From NCBI RefSeq assembly GCF_014898055.3, contig NW_023604295.1, positions 62,001 to 126,000 of the forward strand: a stretch of 64,000 nt of DNA, in the 5' to 3' direction. The position numbers and the translations under genes were made by a program. Under the pieces are notes generated by a model. The model was not told where the DNA came from and ran no database searches. It saw nothing but the letters and a program-made list of their open reading frames with translations. Below are positions 31,900-41,700 of the stretch, one piece after another. Positions within the stretch are counted from its first letter, which is position 1. Every line of letters starts with the position of its first letter. Source of the DNA: Talpa occidentalis. Its lineage: Eukaryota; Chordata; Mammalia; Eulipotyphla; Talpidae.

Positions 31900-32545
31900 T
31901 CCGCCGTGGGAGGCCGGCCCCCCCGCGGTGCGGCGGAGACGCCGTCCTCTCCAGCAGCCCGGGCCTCGCCGGGCCCGGCCCGGAGGGAAGACGGGCGGGG
32001 CGCGCGAGGCGAGGGGCACCAGGCAGGAGGCGGGCGGAGGGGCGGAGCGGCCGCCCCTGCCGGGCTGACCCCGGGGCCGCCGAAAAGCCCCGCGGGCCAA
32101 AAGCCCTGGCCGGGGCTGCGGCGGGACAGACCCACGCGGCAGGGCCCTGGGCGCGAGCCCGGCGGGGCAGGGCCGTCCGGGGCTCCCCGCGCCCAGGCCC
32201 CGCAGACGGGAGGCGGGGCTCCAGGGCCGCCCGCGGCGCCGCCCCCCAGGGCCCCCAGGAGGTCGGGCGGCACCGGCCGGCGAGGCGGTCCCCGCTGGCC
32301 CCGGGGCCAGAGGCGGAGCCTCCCCTCCTGCTGCTTCCCCCGAGGCTGCAGCCGCGTCCGCCTCTTCAGGGCCCGGCGGCGGCCGGCGCCCCCGGCTTAT
32401 ATCCTCGCTCAGGGAGCCCCGCCCACACGTCTGATTGGCCCATTTTCCAATCCTGTGGCTGATTGGACCATTTGCCATCAGCCCATAGCGCCTGATTGGT
32501 CCAGCCCGCGACGCAGGAAGTGCGCTGAAAGGGCGGCCCGCCGAC
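31900..32545 (-). mobile_element. LTR-like promoter element, inverted copy in the CpG island
   Basis: On the minus strand it reads GCGCACTTCCTG, GGACCAATCAGGCGC, GGTCCAATCAGCC, GGGCCAATCAGACG, GTGGGCGGGGCTCCCTGAG, GATATAAGCC and a GC-rich leader that includes GGCCCTGGAGCCCCGCC. The same series occurs in the same order on the plus strand at 60240-60950. The copy therefore has three CCAAT boxes, a GC box and a TATA box (about 32396-32404) reading toward PRMT2. LTR origin is inferred; the repeat itself is seen directly. Confidence 0.6.
32396..32404 (-). promoter_or_regulatory. TATA box of the LTR-like element
   Basis: GGATATAAG on the minus strand, with GC box and CCAAT boxes at the expected upstream spacing. 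A start near 32365 would read toward PRMT2. Confidence 0.6.
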
Positions 32546-34039
32546 CCGCGGACCCGGGACGAAGCCGCTGCCCGGGCGCGGGTCCTGGTCGCGGGACAAG
32601 GCCGGCCCGGCGCCCGGGCCTCTGCGCCCTGTGTGCTACCTGCGGGCGGCGGAGGCCGTCGCGCTGTCTTGCACACCGCGCCCGCAGAGCCCGGCAGCTC
32701 GCGTCGTCGGGGCCGGGCCGGACGCGGGCGGGGCGCGGGGCGGCTCCGGGGGCCGCGGCTCCGCTCCCTGGACACGCGCGGGCGGCGCCGGCCGGGGCTC
32801 CGCGGCGCGGTGGACACGGACCCTCCCGGCCAGGCCTGCCGGGCGCCCGGCGTCCTGGCCCCCGGGGCGGACCCGGCCCGTCCGCGGCGCCGCGCCCGCC
32901 GCTGTGGAAGCTCCAGGCGCGCCCTCGGGGCAGCCCGTGGACGCGCGGGGCCGGCCCGGCGCGGGGGCGGTGTCGCCTCCCGAAGGCAGCGCCGCGGGGC
33001 CCCGCGAGCCCGCGCGGCCCGCCCCCCGCGCTGCTCGCGCCGCCCCCGCTCGCGGTTTTCCTCGCAGACTTTCCTGCTCGTGCCCACGAGGCGGGCGCAG
33101 CCCCGGGGCGCGCGGAGCGGACTCCCCGGAGGCGCGGGGGGCGCACAGGCGAGGACGGACACCGCCGGGGCCGCGCGCCGTGCCGGGAGCTCCCGGCGCC
33201 GGGTCCAAGTCCTGCTCCCGGCGCGGCGCCGCGCCCCCCGCGCCCCCGGGGAGGCCCCTCCTCCGCGGGTTTGGAGGGTGGGAAGTCCTGAGCCCGGGCT
33301 CGCACGGGCGCTGCACGAGCTGCGGGGAGCAGCCCCGAGGGCTCCGGGCGCGGCCGGGGCGGGGGCGGCGTCTCCCCGGCGGGCGCGCGGCCGTGGTGGG
33401 GTCGCTCTGCGGGTGAGGGGGGCCGCTCGGAGAGCGGCTCATTGGAGGGGGGTCCCGGCGGCGCCCCACTACTGCCTGGGCTGCCGCTCCTGGGGCAGGG
33501 CTCGGGTCCGGAGGGGTCTAGGCGGCCGGGGCACCTCGCGCGGTTTGGGGGTGACCCGCGGGGAGGCTGCGCTGTCCCCAGCCAGGGGGCGCCCGGCCGG
33601 GGGCTGGCGCCGCGGACACACCCGGCCCCGCCCCCCGCCCGGCCCGCCCCTGGGGCCCGCGGCGGCCCTCGGCGAGGCTTCTGCGGGCGTGAGGACCGCG
33701 GACCCCGCGTCCTGCCGCCGTGGGGGTGCGGCCGGCTCGTCCCGCGTGTCCGCGGAGCCGCTGCGGGTCGCGCGGGCCTCGTGTTCCGAGGCGGCCCGCG
33801 GGCTTCTCCTCCGCGGTGTCCTCGCCCGCTGCACGCGCCGGAAATCCTGGCCGACCAGTGGCGTCCGCGTCGACCTTGGGGGCTGTGGGACTGAGATGTC
33901 TGCTGGGGTTCGGGGGCGCCGGGCGGGCAGGTCCGCGCCTCCTGCCCCGGAGGCCGCTGCGTGCGCGTCGGGCTCTGCGCCTGCGGGAGCGACCCTGCGC
34001 CCGGCCGTCTGTCCTTCCGCGGCCTTATACAGTGTCCAG

Positions 34040-34312
34040 CAGTTTTCATTTCCGTAACTGGTGGTAACACCATCCTTTCATTCTGAGTCTTGCAATTTGA
34101 GTCTTTTTTCCTTTGTCAACCCGGCTAACGGCTTTGTCAGCTTTGTTGAGCAGAGAATTGGTTTAGGGCTGCTTTGATTTTCCCTGTCGCTTTTCTAGTC
34201 GCATTAATTCCTACTCTGATTATTTCCTTTCTTCTACTGGCTTTAGGTTTGTTTGCTTTTCTTATCCCAGTGTCTTTAGGTAGCAAATTAAGTTATATTT
34301 CAATTTTCTTTT
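34040..34312 (-). mobile_element. LINE-1 ORF2 fragment
   Basis: The minus strand reads GCCAGTAGAAGAAAGGAAATAATC, here in outline, then AATTAATGCGACTAG and CTGACAAAGCCGTTAGC, following the L1 ORF2 SRRKEIIRIR segment also seen at 9240 in this window. Confidence 0.7.
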
Positions 34313-34579
34313 TTTTAAAGATTTATTTATTTATGCATACAAGAACCGGGGCCCAGGCCAGACATGTGGGAGGGTGAGAGGATTCACCAGAGCCAGAGCG
34401 GGGAGCAGAACAGGCAGAAGGACGGAAGGACACTGCTGAGGGGAGCAGCGGGCGGGACTGGAGAGGTCTGCCACACCATGTGGGTATCTCCACGGCCGGC
34501 CGGGATCAAACCCACACTACAGAGGCTGAGGACAGCTTCACGGCGCTGCACTCAACCACCTGAGCCACCAGGGAGACCC
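34313..34579 (-). repeat. tRNA-derived SINE inserted in L1
   Basis: Tail AAGATTTATTTATTTATGC to head GAGCCACCAGGGAGACCC; flanks share ATATTTCA. Confidence 0.9.
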
Positions 34580-34591
34580 CATATTTCACAT

Positions 34592-34903
34592 TTCTTTTTC
34601 TTTTTTTTATTTTATTTTTATTTTTTTTTTTATAGAGGCATGCTTTATTTGTTTGCTTGTTTGTTTGGTTATACATGCACTGGGTACAGTCAGAAGCGCG
34701 GGAGGGTGAGAGAATTCACCAGAGCCAGAGCGGGGAGCAGAGCAGGCAGAAGGACCGAAGGACACTGCTGAGGGGAGCAGCGGGCGGCAGGAGAGGTCTG
34801 CGCGCCACGGTGGCCGGGGAGCAGCCGGGGATCGAACCGGCGCTGCCGAGGCTGCGGGCAGCTTCACAACCCAGCGCTCAACCACTGAGCAGCCGGGGAG
34901 GCC
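34592..34903 (-). repeat. tRNA-derived SINE (GTTT-tail subtype)
   Basis: Flanks share ATTTCACATTTCTT as target-site duplication. Long T-rich tail on the plus strand; body of the cgcgcag subfamily with one internal deletion. Confidence 0.92.
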
Positions 34904-34904
34904 C

Positions 34905-35650
34905 CATTTCACATTTCTTAATATAGGGATTCAAAGTTGTAAATTTGCCTCTAAGCACTGATTTACCTCAGTGAGTTCACTGTGAGTTGTGATATGTTAT
35001 CTTCATTTTCATTCATGTCAAAATATTTTCTGATTGCCTGATTTGCTATTTACAGGTGTGTTGCACAGTTTTCAGGTATCTGTCAGTCTCTCAAGATTTT
35101 TTGGTTGATTCCTAATTTTATTCCATGGTGCTTAAAGAACACAAGTGTGTGGGTGGAGGGCCATGGGGCGTCTGTTGGGTCTGGCGGGTGTATGGTGGTG
35201 TTCTGGTTCCCTGCTGATCTGCCTACTCTTTATAGAAATCGGAGTATTAACGTTTCAGACTGTTATTCCTCTGGTTTGTCAGTCCTGCTCCATGTTTGTG
35301 TACGCCGTTGTTAGGTGCAGGTGTGTTTACAATTGTTAGGTATTCTGGAAGCATTATTATTATAAAATATCCCACTTTATCACTTCTGGTGTCCTTTGGT
35401 TTTATGTGCAGTTTACCCAGTACTGATGTAGCCACTCCATCCTTCTTTAAGGTTGCCATTTGCCTGAAGCAGTTTTCCATTTCTTTGCTTTGCCTGTTTG
35501 TGTCTTTGAACCTAAAGTAACGACAATGTCTCTTATCAATGACATATTGCTGTGCCCTATCAGATCACCTCTGCCTTTGGAAAACAATTGGCTAGACATT
35601 TTGCACTTTTTAAATTATCCGTTACTGACATGAACCATGTACCAAGTGCA
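34905..35650 (-). mobile_element. LINE-1-like AT-rich fragment
   Basis: Plus-strand text GATTCCTAATTTTATTCCATGG with the following GCTTAAAGAACAC resembles antisense L1 (ttcattccattgtggtcagagaac). It continues the L1 relic on the other side of two SINEs. Confidence 0.55.
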
Positions 35651-35708
35651 AATGTCACGCACATGGAGTGACACTGTTACTACACTCAGGTTAAAAACAA
35701 AGTGTTTC

Positions 35709-35999
35709 GGGCCTCCCCTGTGGCGCAGTGGTTGAGCGCTGGGTTGCGAAGCTGCCCGCAGCCTCTGCAGGGCCGGTTCAATCCCCGGCTGCTCCCGGCT
35801 ACCGGAGGTGTTGTAGCTTGGCGCGCACATTGCACGCAGACCTCTCCTGCCGCCCGCTGCTCCCCTCAGCAGTATACTTCGGTCCTTCTGCCTGTTCTGT
35901 TCCCTGCTCTGGCTCTGGTGAATTCTCTCACCCTCCCGCGCTTCTGACTGTACCCAGTGCTTGTATAAATAAGTAAATAATCTTTAAAAAAAAAAAAAC
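35709..35999 (+). repeat. tRNA-derived SINE, full length
   Basis: Flanks share AACAAAGTGTTTC, a 13-base target-site duplication. cgcgcag subfamily; tail AAATAAGTAAATAATC. Confidence 0.95.
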
Positions 36000-36397
36000 C
36001 AAAAAAACAAAGTGTTTCTTGACCCATTTGAGACCCAAAACACAATGACCTTAGGCACAAAAATGACCCCACAAAGAAGGTGCTGCTCTCTCTGTACAGC
36101 AGTGACCGCACATGCTGTATAGGGCCTCAGCTGCTGGCCACTGTTGGGGCCTCCCTGTGCGGCCAGCCTGGAGGCAGCTGAGCAACACAAAACCACACAC
36201 CTTTTTGCTACCCGGTTATGCTGACCACCCTAGCAGTCTCTTAGAAACAAACCATCTGTAATCTGAAATGAAGCATAAGTAACCATATTTTGGATAAAAT
36301 AGCAATTAGAACATTTAGAAAATGACCTGAATTAAAACAAATCAATCAAGACTCAAATGGCCCACTAGAAAAAGAGTGAAGCGTGTACACGGTCCTG
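36000..36397. other. Intergenic stretch, no feature recognised
   Basis: Short AT-rich sequence between SINEs; no coding or RNA signal. Confidence 0.5.
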
Positions 36398-36633
36398 GGC
36401 CTCCCCGCCGGCCTAGGGGCTGGGTCTCTGGCTGTCGCCTCTGCAGCCTCAGTGTGATCCCTGGCCAGAGAGCTGACCCACATGGCGCAGCAGATCTCTC
36501 CTGACTCCTCACTATCCCCTCAGCAGTGGATTTCAGTGGATGGGTCTGATCTGCTCCCCACTCTGTCTTTGGGGAGTACTCTCATCATCCCCGCACCTCT
36601 GGCCTACACCCCAGTTCTACACTAAAATAAAAT
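36398..36633 (+). repeat. tRNA-derived SINE, old copy
   Basis: Diverged: GGGCCTCCCCGCCGGCCTAGG head, TGTGATCCCTGGCC B-box region, CCCCTCAGCAGTGGATTTCAG body, AATAAAATTC tail. Confidence 0.8.
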
Positions 36634-36974
36634 TCAAACAAACAAAACAGTCCTGCCAATCAAGCTACAACACCTCAGGACAATAAGAACTGCTGAGACA
36701 ACAGTGCATCGCCTGAGAAATGAAAACAGCCATGAGCCCAGGAGACAGATCCAATGCGAATCCATACGACGGGGATAGACGTGCCACTGGCCGGACTCAC
36801 TTCATCCCTGAGCAAGGCCCTGCAGTGCTGCCAGGCCCCCCTCAGGGCTCAGCGCCCGCACCCTGCTACCCTGCCCAGAAGCCTGGGCCAGTGCTGGGGG
36901 AGCACAACAAGCACCGCAGGGCCCGGCAGGGCAACCCCAGGCTGCACGACACCACGGAACACGCAGGAGAGTGT

Positions 36975-38509
36975 GCGGACAGAGTAGAAGGTCTGAGGTT
37001 TATTAAGTACAAAAGCTAATTATAAAAGTATACGATCCTAATTTTGTAAAAAATTTAAAAAAGAAAGCATGGGTCCCTGAGAGGATTCACAGCAAACACT
37101 CACGCCTCTGCCACAGAGGTGGGGTGGCGCCACTCACAGCCCGCAGAGGTTCCGCTGTGCGCAGAAATAGTGTTATACTCAGAAAAACAGAAATGCATGA
37201 TAAAACACATCCTACTTGGGTAATTTTAAAAACCTTTTCACACATTTCAAAATGCAGAATTACAAACAATCATATAGCTTTTATTAACATGATATAAAAA
37301 ACTCAACTGTGACATACAGAATTCCCAGAGTAATTTAGAGCATTTCAATGCAGTTCTTATAACCGTGCCTTACAAGCCACCTCGATGACTGCCCAACCCT
37401 TCAACACGGAAGCCTCACAGATGTCTGCTGTGAAGCCGCGTCTGGAGGGCTGGCGGGTCTCTCCTACCATTCCACCACAGGGACTGGCCGCAGTCCCAAC
37501 AGGAACCTCCGGACATCGCACAATAAGCCACCCAGGTCCCGCGGGGCCTGCAGTCACAGGGAGTCGCTGGGTTCGTCTGTGGCACACGCCTTGCCAGGCA
37601 GCACTGGACTGGCGGCTGCTCCCTGCCAGTGGGGCCGGGAGAGGTGGCTGGCGGCCTCGGGGTGCAGGTTTAAAATGCAGGGACCCTCCGGGGGCTGCCA
37701 GGCCTGGCTGTCTCTCTGAAGCATGTGTGAATTCTCCCACCCTCAACCCCCCAAGCCCAAGACCTTCCTCACAGTCTTTGTTAGCAATATAAAAATAACC
37801 TTAGATTCAAGCTTGACTTCAAATTCTTAGAAACATCTAAAGGATTTTACATTCTCGTTTCATTTAGGTTCACTACAATACTGTATCACTTGCGTTAGTC
37901 AAATTTGAATAAAATTAACTGCATGTAGTTTGGTGAGACCTTCTAGGCACCCAACTCGCCGCAAGGTCGGACCATGGCTCCCATGCCACCCTCAGGCGCC
38001 CTGGCCAGGGGCCCAAACCGCCATGGGCTCTTGCTGCCGACGCTTCCCAACCAGACTTGGAATTAAAATAATCTGGGGCTCCCTGCGTACTGAGAATTTA
38101 TAACGTGGTGTGATGAGAACAAGCAACCTCACTGGCAGCGCGGGTACAAGCCAGGGCGGTGGTTCAAGACTAAATGCTGGTTTCTCTTTCCGAAGCATCA
38201 GGGTGCAGCCCTCACCCACTCGGCAGAGGACGGTGCCCCAGCCGTGAGCGGGTGGCTGCTGCAGAGCCCAGGCGGGCAGGGCTCCTCTGCCAGGCTGGCT
38301 GCCCTGTTGCGCCCACGTGTGGGCACCTTGTTCTCCCAGCGTAAATTCTCTGTGAGTTTGTTGTTGGATGTGGGAATAAATAACTATTCTTTAAACCAAA
38401 AACTAAATTTAGCCTAAAAATGTGCAAACTTGCAATACAGCAGAGAGCAGCCGCCCGCACCCCTGCGCCGCAGGGTCTCCCTGCGCCGGGCCGCAGGAGC
38501 CCGGGCCGC
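36975..38509 (-). other. DIP2A: DIP2A 3-prime UTR (inferred)
   Basis: Follows the TGA of DIP2A to the AATAAA near 37000. It is free of recognised SINEs and L1, unlike the sequence just beyond, which fits transcribed, constrained 3-prime UTR. The end is inferred. Confidence 0.65.
36999..37004 (-). terminator. DIP2A: DIP2A poly(A) signal AATAAA
   Basis: The minus strand reads GTACTTAATAAACCTC 1.5 kb after the DIP2A stop. A second candidate AATAAA lies near 37277-37282, so alternative 3-prime ends are possible. Confidence 0.65.
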
Positions 38510-38762
38510 TCACATGTTGTAGGCCACATAGATGGGGTCCAGCTGGTCGGCCAGGAAGCCGTCGCGCAGGTGCATGCGCTGCTTCTCGCCCCGGGAGTTG
38601 ATGGGGATGACGCCGGGGTCCACGATGACCACCACGCCCACCACCAGGTGGTGCTCCTCCAGCACGGCGCTCGTCACCAGCGCCACCAGGTCCAAGGCGT
38701 CCTGCTCCAGCCCGTCCAGCTCCACCACCACCACCAGCAGGTTGGTCCACGTGAACACGGCG
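38510..38762 (-). CDS. DIP2A: DIP2A exon W31 (last coding exon)
   Basis: C, then AVFTWTNLLVVVVELDGLEQ to LADQLDPIYVAYNM and TGA. Acceptor TGCCCGCAG. A frame open from inside the VNTR runs into this exon in phase, without a stop. Confidence 0.97.
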
Positions 38763-41700
38763 CTGCGGGCACAAGCGACAGGCGGCCGGCGCGGATGGGC
38801 GGGAGCGGCATGGACACCCTGCCCACCCCACCCGCCCGCGGGCGCCCCGTCCGCCCTCCGCTGCACGGTGGAGCTCCTGGGGGAGGCGGGGCGGGACCCC
38901 TGGGGGAGAGGCGGGGCTCCTGGGGAGGGGGCGGGGCTCCCGGGAGGGGCGGGGTTCCTGGGGAGGCAGGGGCGGGGCTCTTGGGGAGGCGGGACCGGGG
39001 CTCCTGGGGAGAGGGGGCGGGGCTCCTGGGGAGAGGGACGGGGCTCCTGGGGAGAGGGGCGGGGCTCCTGGGAGGGGCGGGGCTCCTGGGAGGGGGTGGG
39101 GCTCTGGGAGAGGGGTGGGGCTCCTGGGGAGAGGGGCGGGGCTCCTGGGAGGGGCGGGGCTCTGGGGAGAAGGGCGGGGCTCCTGGGGAGAGGGGCGGGG
39201 CTCCCAGGAGGGGCAGGGCTCCTGGGGAGAGGGGCGGGGCTCCTGGGAGGGGCGGGGCTCCTGGGGAGAGAGGCGGGGCTCCTGGGGAGGGGGCGGGGCT
39301 CCTGGGAGGGGCGGGGCTCCCGGGGAGGCAGGGGCGGAGCTCTTGGGGAGGCGGGACCGGGGCTCCTGGGGAGAGGGGGCGGGGCTCCTGGGAGGGGTGG
39401 GGCTCTGGGGAGAAGGGGCGGGGCTCCTGGGGAGGGGCGGGGCTCCTGGGGAGAGGGGCGGGGCTCCCGGGAGGGGTGGGGCTCCTGGGAGGGGCGGGGC
39501 TCCTGGGGAGAGGGGGCGGGGCTCCTGGGGAGAGGGGCGGGGCTCCCGGGAGGGGTGGGGCTCCCGGGAGGGGCGGGGCTCCTGGGAGGGGCGGGGCTCC
39601 TGGGGAGAGGGGCGGGGCTCCCGGGAGGGGTGGGGCTCCCGGGAGGGGTGGGGCTCCTGGGGAGAGGAGTGGGGCTCCTGGGGAGAGGAGCAGGGCTCCT
39701 GGGGAGAGGGGCGGGGCTCCGGGAGGGGTGGGGCTCCCGGGAGGGGTGGGGCTCCTGGGGAGAGGAGTGGGCTCCTGGGGAGAGGAGCAGGGCTCCTGGG
39801 GAGAGGGCGGGGCTCCCGGGAGGGGCGGGGCTCCCGGGAGGGGTGGGGCTCCTGGGAGGGGCGGGGCTCCTGGGGAGAGGGGGCGGGGCTCCTGGGGAGA
39901 GGGGCGGGGCTCCCGGGAGGGGTGGGGCTCCTGGGAGGGGCGGGGCTCCTGGGGAGAGGGGCGGGGCTCCTGGGAGGGGTGGGGCTCCTGGGGAGAGGAG
40001 TGGGGCTCCTGGGGAGAGGGCAGGGCTCCTGGGGAGAGGGGCGGGGCTCCCGGGAGGGGCGGGGCTCCTGGGAGGGGCGGGGCTCCGGGGAGAGAGGTGG
40101 GGCTCCTGGGAGGGGGCGGGGCTCCTGGGAGGGCGGGGCTCCTGGGGAGAGGGGGCGGGGCTCCGGAGAGGGGGCGGGGCTCCTGGGGAGAGGGGCGGGG
40201 CTCCTGGGCGGGGGTGGGGCTCCTGGGAGGGCGGGGCTCTGGGGAGAGAGGCGGGGCTCCTGGGGAGAGGGGCGGGGCTCCGGGCGGGGTGGGCTCCTGG
40301 GAGGGGTGGGGCTCCTGGTAAGAGGAGTGGGGCTCCTGGGGAGAGGGAGCAGGGCTCCTGGGGAGAGGGGCGGGGCTCCCGGGAGGGGCGGGGCTCTGGG
40401 GAGAGAGGTGGGGCTCCTGGGGAGGGGGCGGGGCTCCCGGGAAGGGCGGGGCTCCCGGAGAGGGGGCCGGGCTCCTGGGGCGGCGGGCGCCGGGCAGGAC
40501 CCGCCCTCACCACTCGGCGATGCTCCTGTGCGCGCGCGTCACGGACGTCTCGATGTCGATGGGGTGGTACCGCATGCCCCGCAGCTCCAGCGTCTCGTCC
40601 AGGGCCCCCACGACGTACAGGGCGTCGTGCCGCTCTGCGGGCGCACCCACTCAGCGCACGCCGCGCCCCGCCCCAGGCGCGCCGCCCGCAGCTCCGCGGT
40701 CCCTCGGCTCCCCTGGGGCAGCGGCGCCCACGTGCGGCCGCGCCTAAACTCGGGCTGGGCAACAGCGGCCCTTCGACCCCCCGCTCCGGCTCCGGCTGCC
40801 CAGCGTGGCCGGCTTGGCTGCCACCTGCGGGGCGGCGAGGGGCGCGGCCGCCCCGTCCAGCAGCGGCCCAGCTGCGACAGAGGCGGCGCTCTCGGGAGGA
40901 ACGCTGGGCATTGCCTGTCCCCGCCCCCAAGGCACGGGTTGCAGGGCCGGAGGGCAGGGCCCCACACGGGCAGGGGCCCGCGGCCCGGTGCGGGGTCACC
41001 GCAGCCCTCACCTCCACTGGCGTCCGTGAGCTCTGTTCTTCGCAGGAAGCCCAGGTAGCCAGTCCTCGCCCAAACGGTCTGGGTGTCCCCAAAACTCAGC
41101 CGGGCGCTGAAGTGGTCGGCATGGAGCGCTTCCTCCCCGTAGACAGTATAGTAGCCGGTGGCGTTGTGGGGGCTGCTCACCCAGATCTGGGGGCGTGAGG
41201 ACCAGCCGTGAGCCCAGCGGGGAACCCACAGCCAGAAGACGCCCCAGGGCGGGGAGGGGAACAGGCGCTCCCTGGGCTGAGGCCGTGACCTGGTCCACAC
41301 CAGCCAAGAACCAGGGTCCTGTCTCCCACAGGATGCCCTTCTCCTCCTCCGAAAGGAACCTGGGGGTTCCACGTGAGTCAGAGAGCGCCGTGTCCTGACC
41401 TCACACACTGGCTGAGTCAGGCTCAAGGCCCTGCCAAGGCAGGGCGGCGCTGCCCATCCCCTCTGCCACACATGACGCCAAACAGACTGCCCGCCCCCCC
41501 CAGGCCCTGGCCCCACCAGACCAGCTGCAGCACTGAGAGGGAATGGGGTGGCCTGACGAGAGTCTTCGCAGCCATGTCAGGGGCCCACTGGTCCAGCAGA
41601 CTGGTCCAGTGCCCGTGGCACCTGCTCTCTGCTAAGTGAGGGCCCACAGGGAGGCGCAGGTGGCTCTGCACATCCTGAGCCCAGCCTGCGGGGCCAGAAG

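Larger units (their letters stand above)
30500..34020. promoter_or_regulatory. CpG island covering the PRMT2 promoter
   Basis: About 3.5 kb of very high GC with undepleted CpG, in contrast to both flanks. It lies just upstream of the PRMT2 start codon exon and is the only such island in the 5-prime part of the gene. No TATA box is near the NRF1 cluster, as usual for housekeeping promoters. Very long open frames on both strands (300-530 codons) are composition artefacts. Confidence 0.9.

Noticed and set aside
30493..34073. Very long open frames (332-531 codons) on both strands at 30.5-34.1 kb
   Set aside because: They lie in a CpG island with extreme GC, overlap in several frames and encode only Arg/Pro/Gly/Ala-rich low-complexity protein without a domain.
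2338..36633. tRNA-like heads with A and B boxes as possible tRNA genes
   Set aside because: All are followed by the same SINE body and A-rich tail, many with target-site duplications, so they are SINEs and not tRNA genes.
38510..41198. 860- and 888-codon open frames on both strands across the VNTR
   Set aside because: They are produced by a GC-rich tandem repeat that lacks stop codons; only their ends contain genuine DIP2A exons, which need splicing at canonical sites.
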